Below, piece by piece: positions 63,049-64,000 of a DNA stretch of 64,000 bases; within the stretch, counting starts at the first letter, position 1; each line of letters starts with the position of its first letter. Location of the stretch: positions 930,001 through 994,000 of the forward strand of contig NZ_CP101731.1 in NCBI RefSeq assembly GCF_031202305.1, written 5' to 3'. Origin of the DNA: Pelagibacterium sp. 26DY04. GTDB taxonomy: Bacteria > Pseudomonadota > Alphaproteobacteria > Rhizobiales > Devosiaceae. The notes beneath the pieces are model-generated. The model searched no databases. It was not told the origin of the DNA and worked only from the letters and a program-made list of their open reading frames with translations. A program made the position numbers and the translations under genes.

Positions 63049-64000
63049 ATGACCCGCACCATGAAAGCCCTCGTCAAAGCCAAGGCCGAGCCGGGCCTGT
63101 GGATGGAAGAGGTTCCCATCCCCGAGATCGGCCCCGACGACGTGCTGGTCAAGGTCACCAAGACCGGCATCTGCGGCACCGATCTGCACATCTACAAATG
63201 GGACCAATGGGCCCAGAGCGTCATCCCCGTGCCCATGACCGTCGGCCACGAATATTCGGGCACCATCGCCGAACTGGGCGCCAATGTGCGCCATCTCAAG
63301 CTCGGCCAGCGCGTCTCGGGCGAAGGCCATGTGATTGGCTTTAAATCCCGCGCGAGCCGGGCAGGGCGCTTCCATCTCGATCCCGAGACCAAGGGCGTGG
63401 GCGTCAACCTCCCCGGTGCCTTCGCCGAATATGTGAAGATCCCAGCCTTCAACATCGTGCCCTTGCCCGACAGCGTCGATGACGAACTCGCCTCGATCCT
63501 CGATCCGCTGGGCAATGCGGTCCACACCGCGCTCGCCTTCGATCTGGTAGGCGAGGACGTGCTGATCACCGGCGCCGGCCCAATCGGCATCATGAGCGCG
63601 GCGGTCGCCAAGCATGTGGGCGCCCGTCACGTCGTCATCACCGATCCCAACGACAACCGGCTCGAACTCGCCAAAAAGACCGAGCCCACCGTCATCACCA
63701 TCAACACCTCGGAAGACCTGCGAGCGGTAGCGCAATCCCTCGGCATGAGTGAAGGCTTCGACGTGGGCTTCGAAATGAGCGGCGCCCCGGCCGCCATGGC
63801 AAGCCTCACCGAGCATCTGGTGATGGGCGGCAAGATCGCCATGCTCGGCCTGCCGTCGAAACCGTTCGAATATGATTTCGCAAAGATGGTCCTCAAGATG
63901 ATCACCATCAAAGGCATCTACGGCCGCGAAATGTTCGAGACCTGGCATAAGATGCTGGCCATGCTGCAATCGGGCCTCGATATCCGCTCGGTCATCACCA
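63049..64000 (+). CDS. tdh: L-threonine 3-dehydrogenase (3' partial) lacking structural-zinc cysteines
   Basis: Tdh oxidises threonine to 2-amino-3-oxobutyrate with NAD, feeding Kbl. The first 317 codons are visible. Family blocks are [16 protein letters not shown] (C42) and GHEYSG (H67), binding catalytic zinc, then [37 protein letters not shown] and [15 protein letters not shown]. In E. coli the structural zinc uses four cysteines in a CGHCRNCRGGRTHLC loop; here the positions are G97, S100, S103 and D111, so that zinc should be absent. The ATG is at 63049. The window ends inside the gene, near its close. Confidence 0.95.
   Translation, partial: MTRTMKALVKAKAEPGLWMEEVPIPEIGPDDVLVKVTKTGICGTDLHIYKWDQWAQSVIPVPMTVGHEYSGTIAELGANVRHLKLGQRVSGEGHVIGFKSRASRAGRFHLDPETKGVGVNLPGAFAEYVKIPAFNIVPLPDSVDDELASILDPLGNAVHTALAFDLVGEDVLITGAGPIGIMSAAVAKHVGARHVVITDPNDNRLELAKKTEPTVITINTSEDLRAVAQSLGMSEGFDVGFEMSGAPAAMASLTEHLVMGGKIAMLGLPSKPFEYDFAKMVLKMITIKGIYGREMFETWHKMLAMLQSGLDIRSVIT

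Overview
The window is a gene-dense stretch of a GC-rich alphaproteobacterial chromosome. The most likely source is a member of Hyphomicrobiales (Rhizobiales), probably Devosiaceae (Devosia/Pelagibacterium type). The reasons are a CcrM-type GANTC methyltransferase whose promoter carries CtrA-like boxes, an atpI-B-E-b'-b operon with two b-type subunits, a glycine decarboxylase split into two subunits, an ETF-ubiquinone oxidoreductase, a trifunctional-size PutA controlled by a divergent Lrp-type gene, and Rhizobiales-style intergenic palindromes. The genus is an inference from gene content. I see no prophage, transposase, CRISPR array, rRNA or tRNA.

Layout. 1-6654: the end of an M16 peptidase, an acetyltransferase, a large c-di-GMP enzyme, YqgE, a secreted DsbD-alpha-like protein, a peroxiredoxin and a lipoprotein. 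6655-11580: a tandem glycine riboswitch followed by gcvT-gcvH-gcvPA-gcvPB. 11645-13150: a DUF2332 protein and a RidA protein between clear terminators. 13172-15931: the F0 part of ATP synthase with a good promoter. 16048-23905: DUF721-dsbA-smc-doxX, divergent mutY, a 120-bp tandem duplication, and ccrM. 23912-31231: a hydrolase, RNase HII, a radical SAM protein, MoaB, transporters and a thioredoxin-reductase-like flavoprotein. 31382-36631: uracil-DNA glycosylase, ETF-QO, a TPR protein and ispE. 36628-44907: an APH-family kinase, DUF2207-LemA, glyQ, an S49 peptidase, a TrmN6-like methyltransferase, a polyprenyl synthase and small proteins. 44908-46114: a gene-free, repeat-rich block. 46115-54865: glyS, DUF808, rnhA-ispH, a shortened PPDK-like enzyme, a cell wall hydrolase and a secreted protein. 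55186-64000: an HD phosphohydrolase, YgfZ, putA/putR, and a regulator-kbl-tdh threonine catabolism cluster cut by the window end.

Functionally, one-carbon and glycine metabolism appears twice. Threonine is turned into glycine by tdh and kbl, and glycine is cleaved by the riboswitch-controlled gcv operon. ETF-QO and PutA feed electrons to ubiquinone, whose side chain is probably made by the polyprenyl synthase. ispE and ispH supply the isoprenoid precursors.

Most of the window is conserved core genome, and I found no clear new multi-gene system. The points most worth a second look are a Rhizobiales-style palindrome inside the linker of the glycine riboswitch, the 120-bp tandem duplication between mutY and ccrM, CtrA-like boxes at ccrM, dispersed intergenic palindrome families (one pair inside the kbl-tdh operon), and enzymes that lack expected metal or domain elements: threonine dehydrogenase without structural-zinc cysteines, uracil-DNA glycosylase with two of four Fe-S cysteines, and a PPDK-like enzyme about 115 residues short at its N-terminus.
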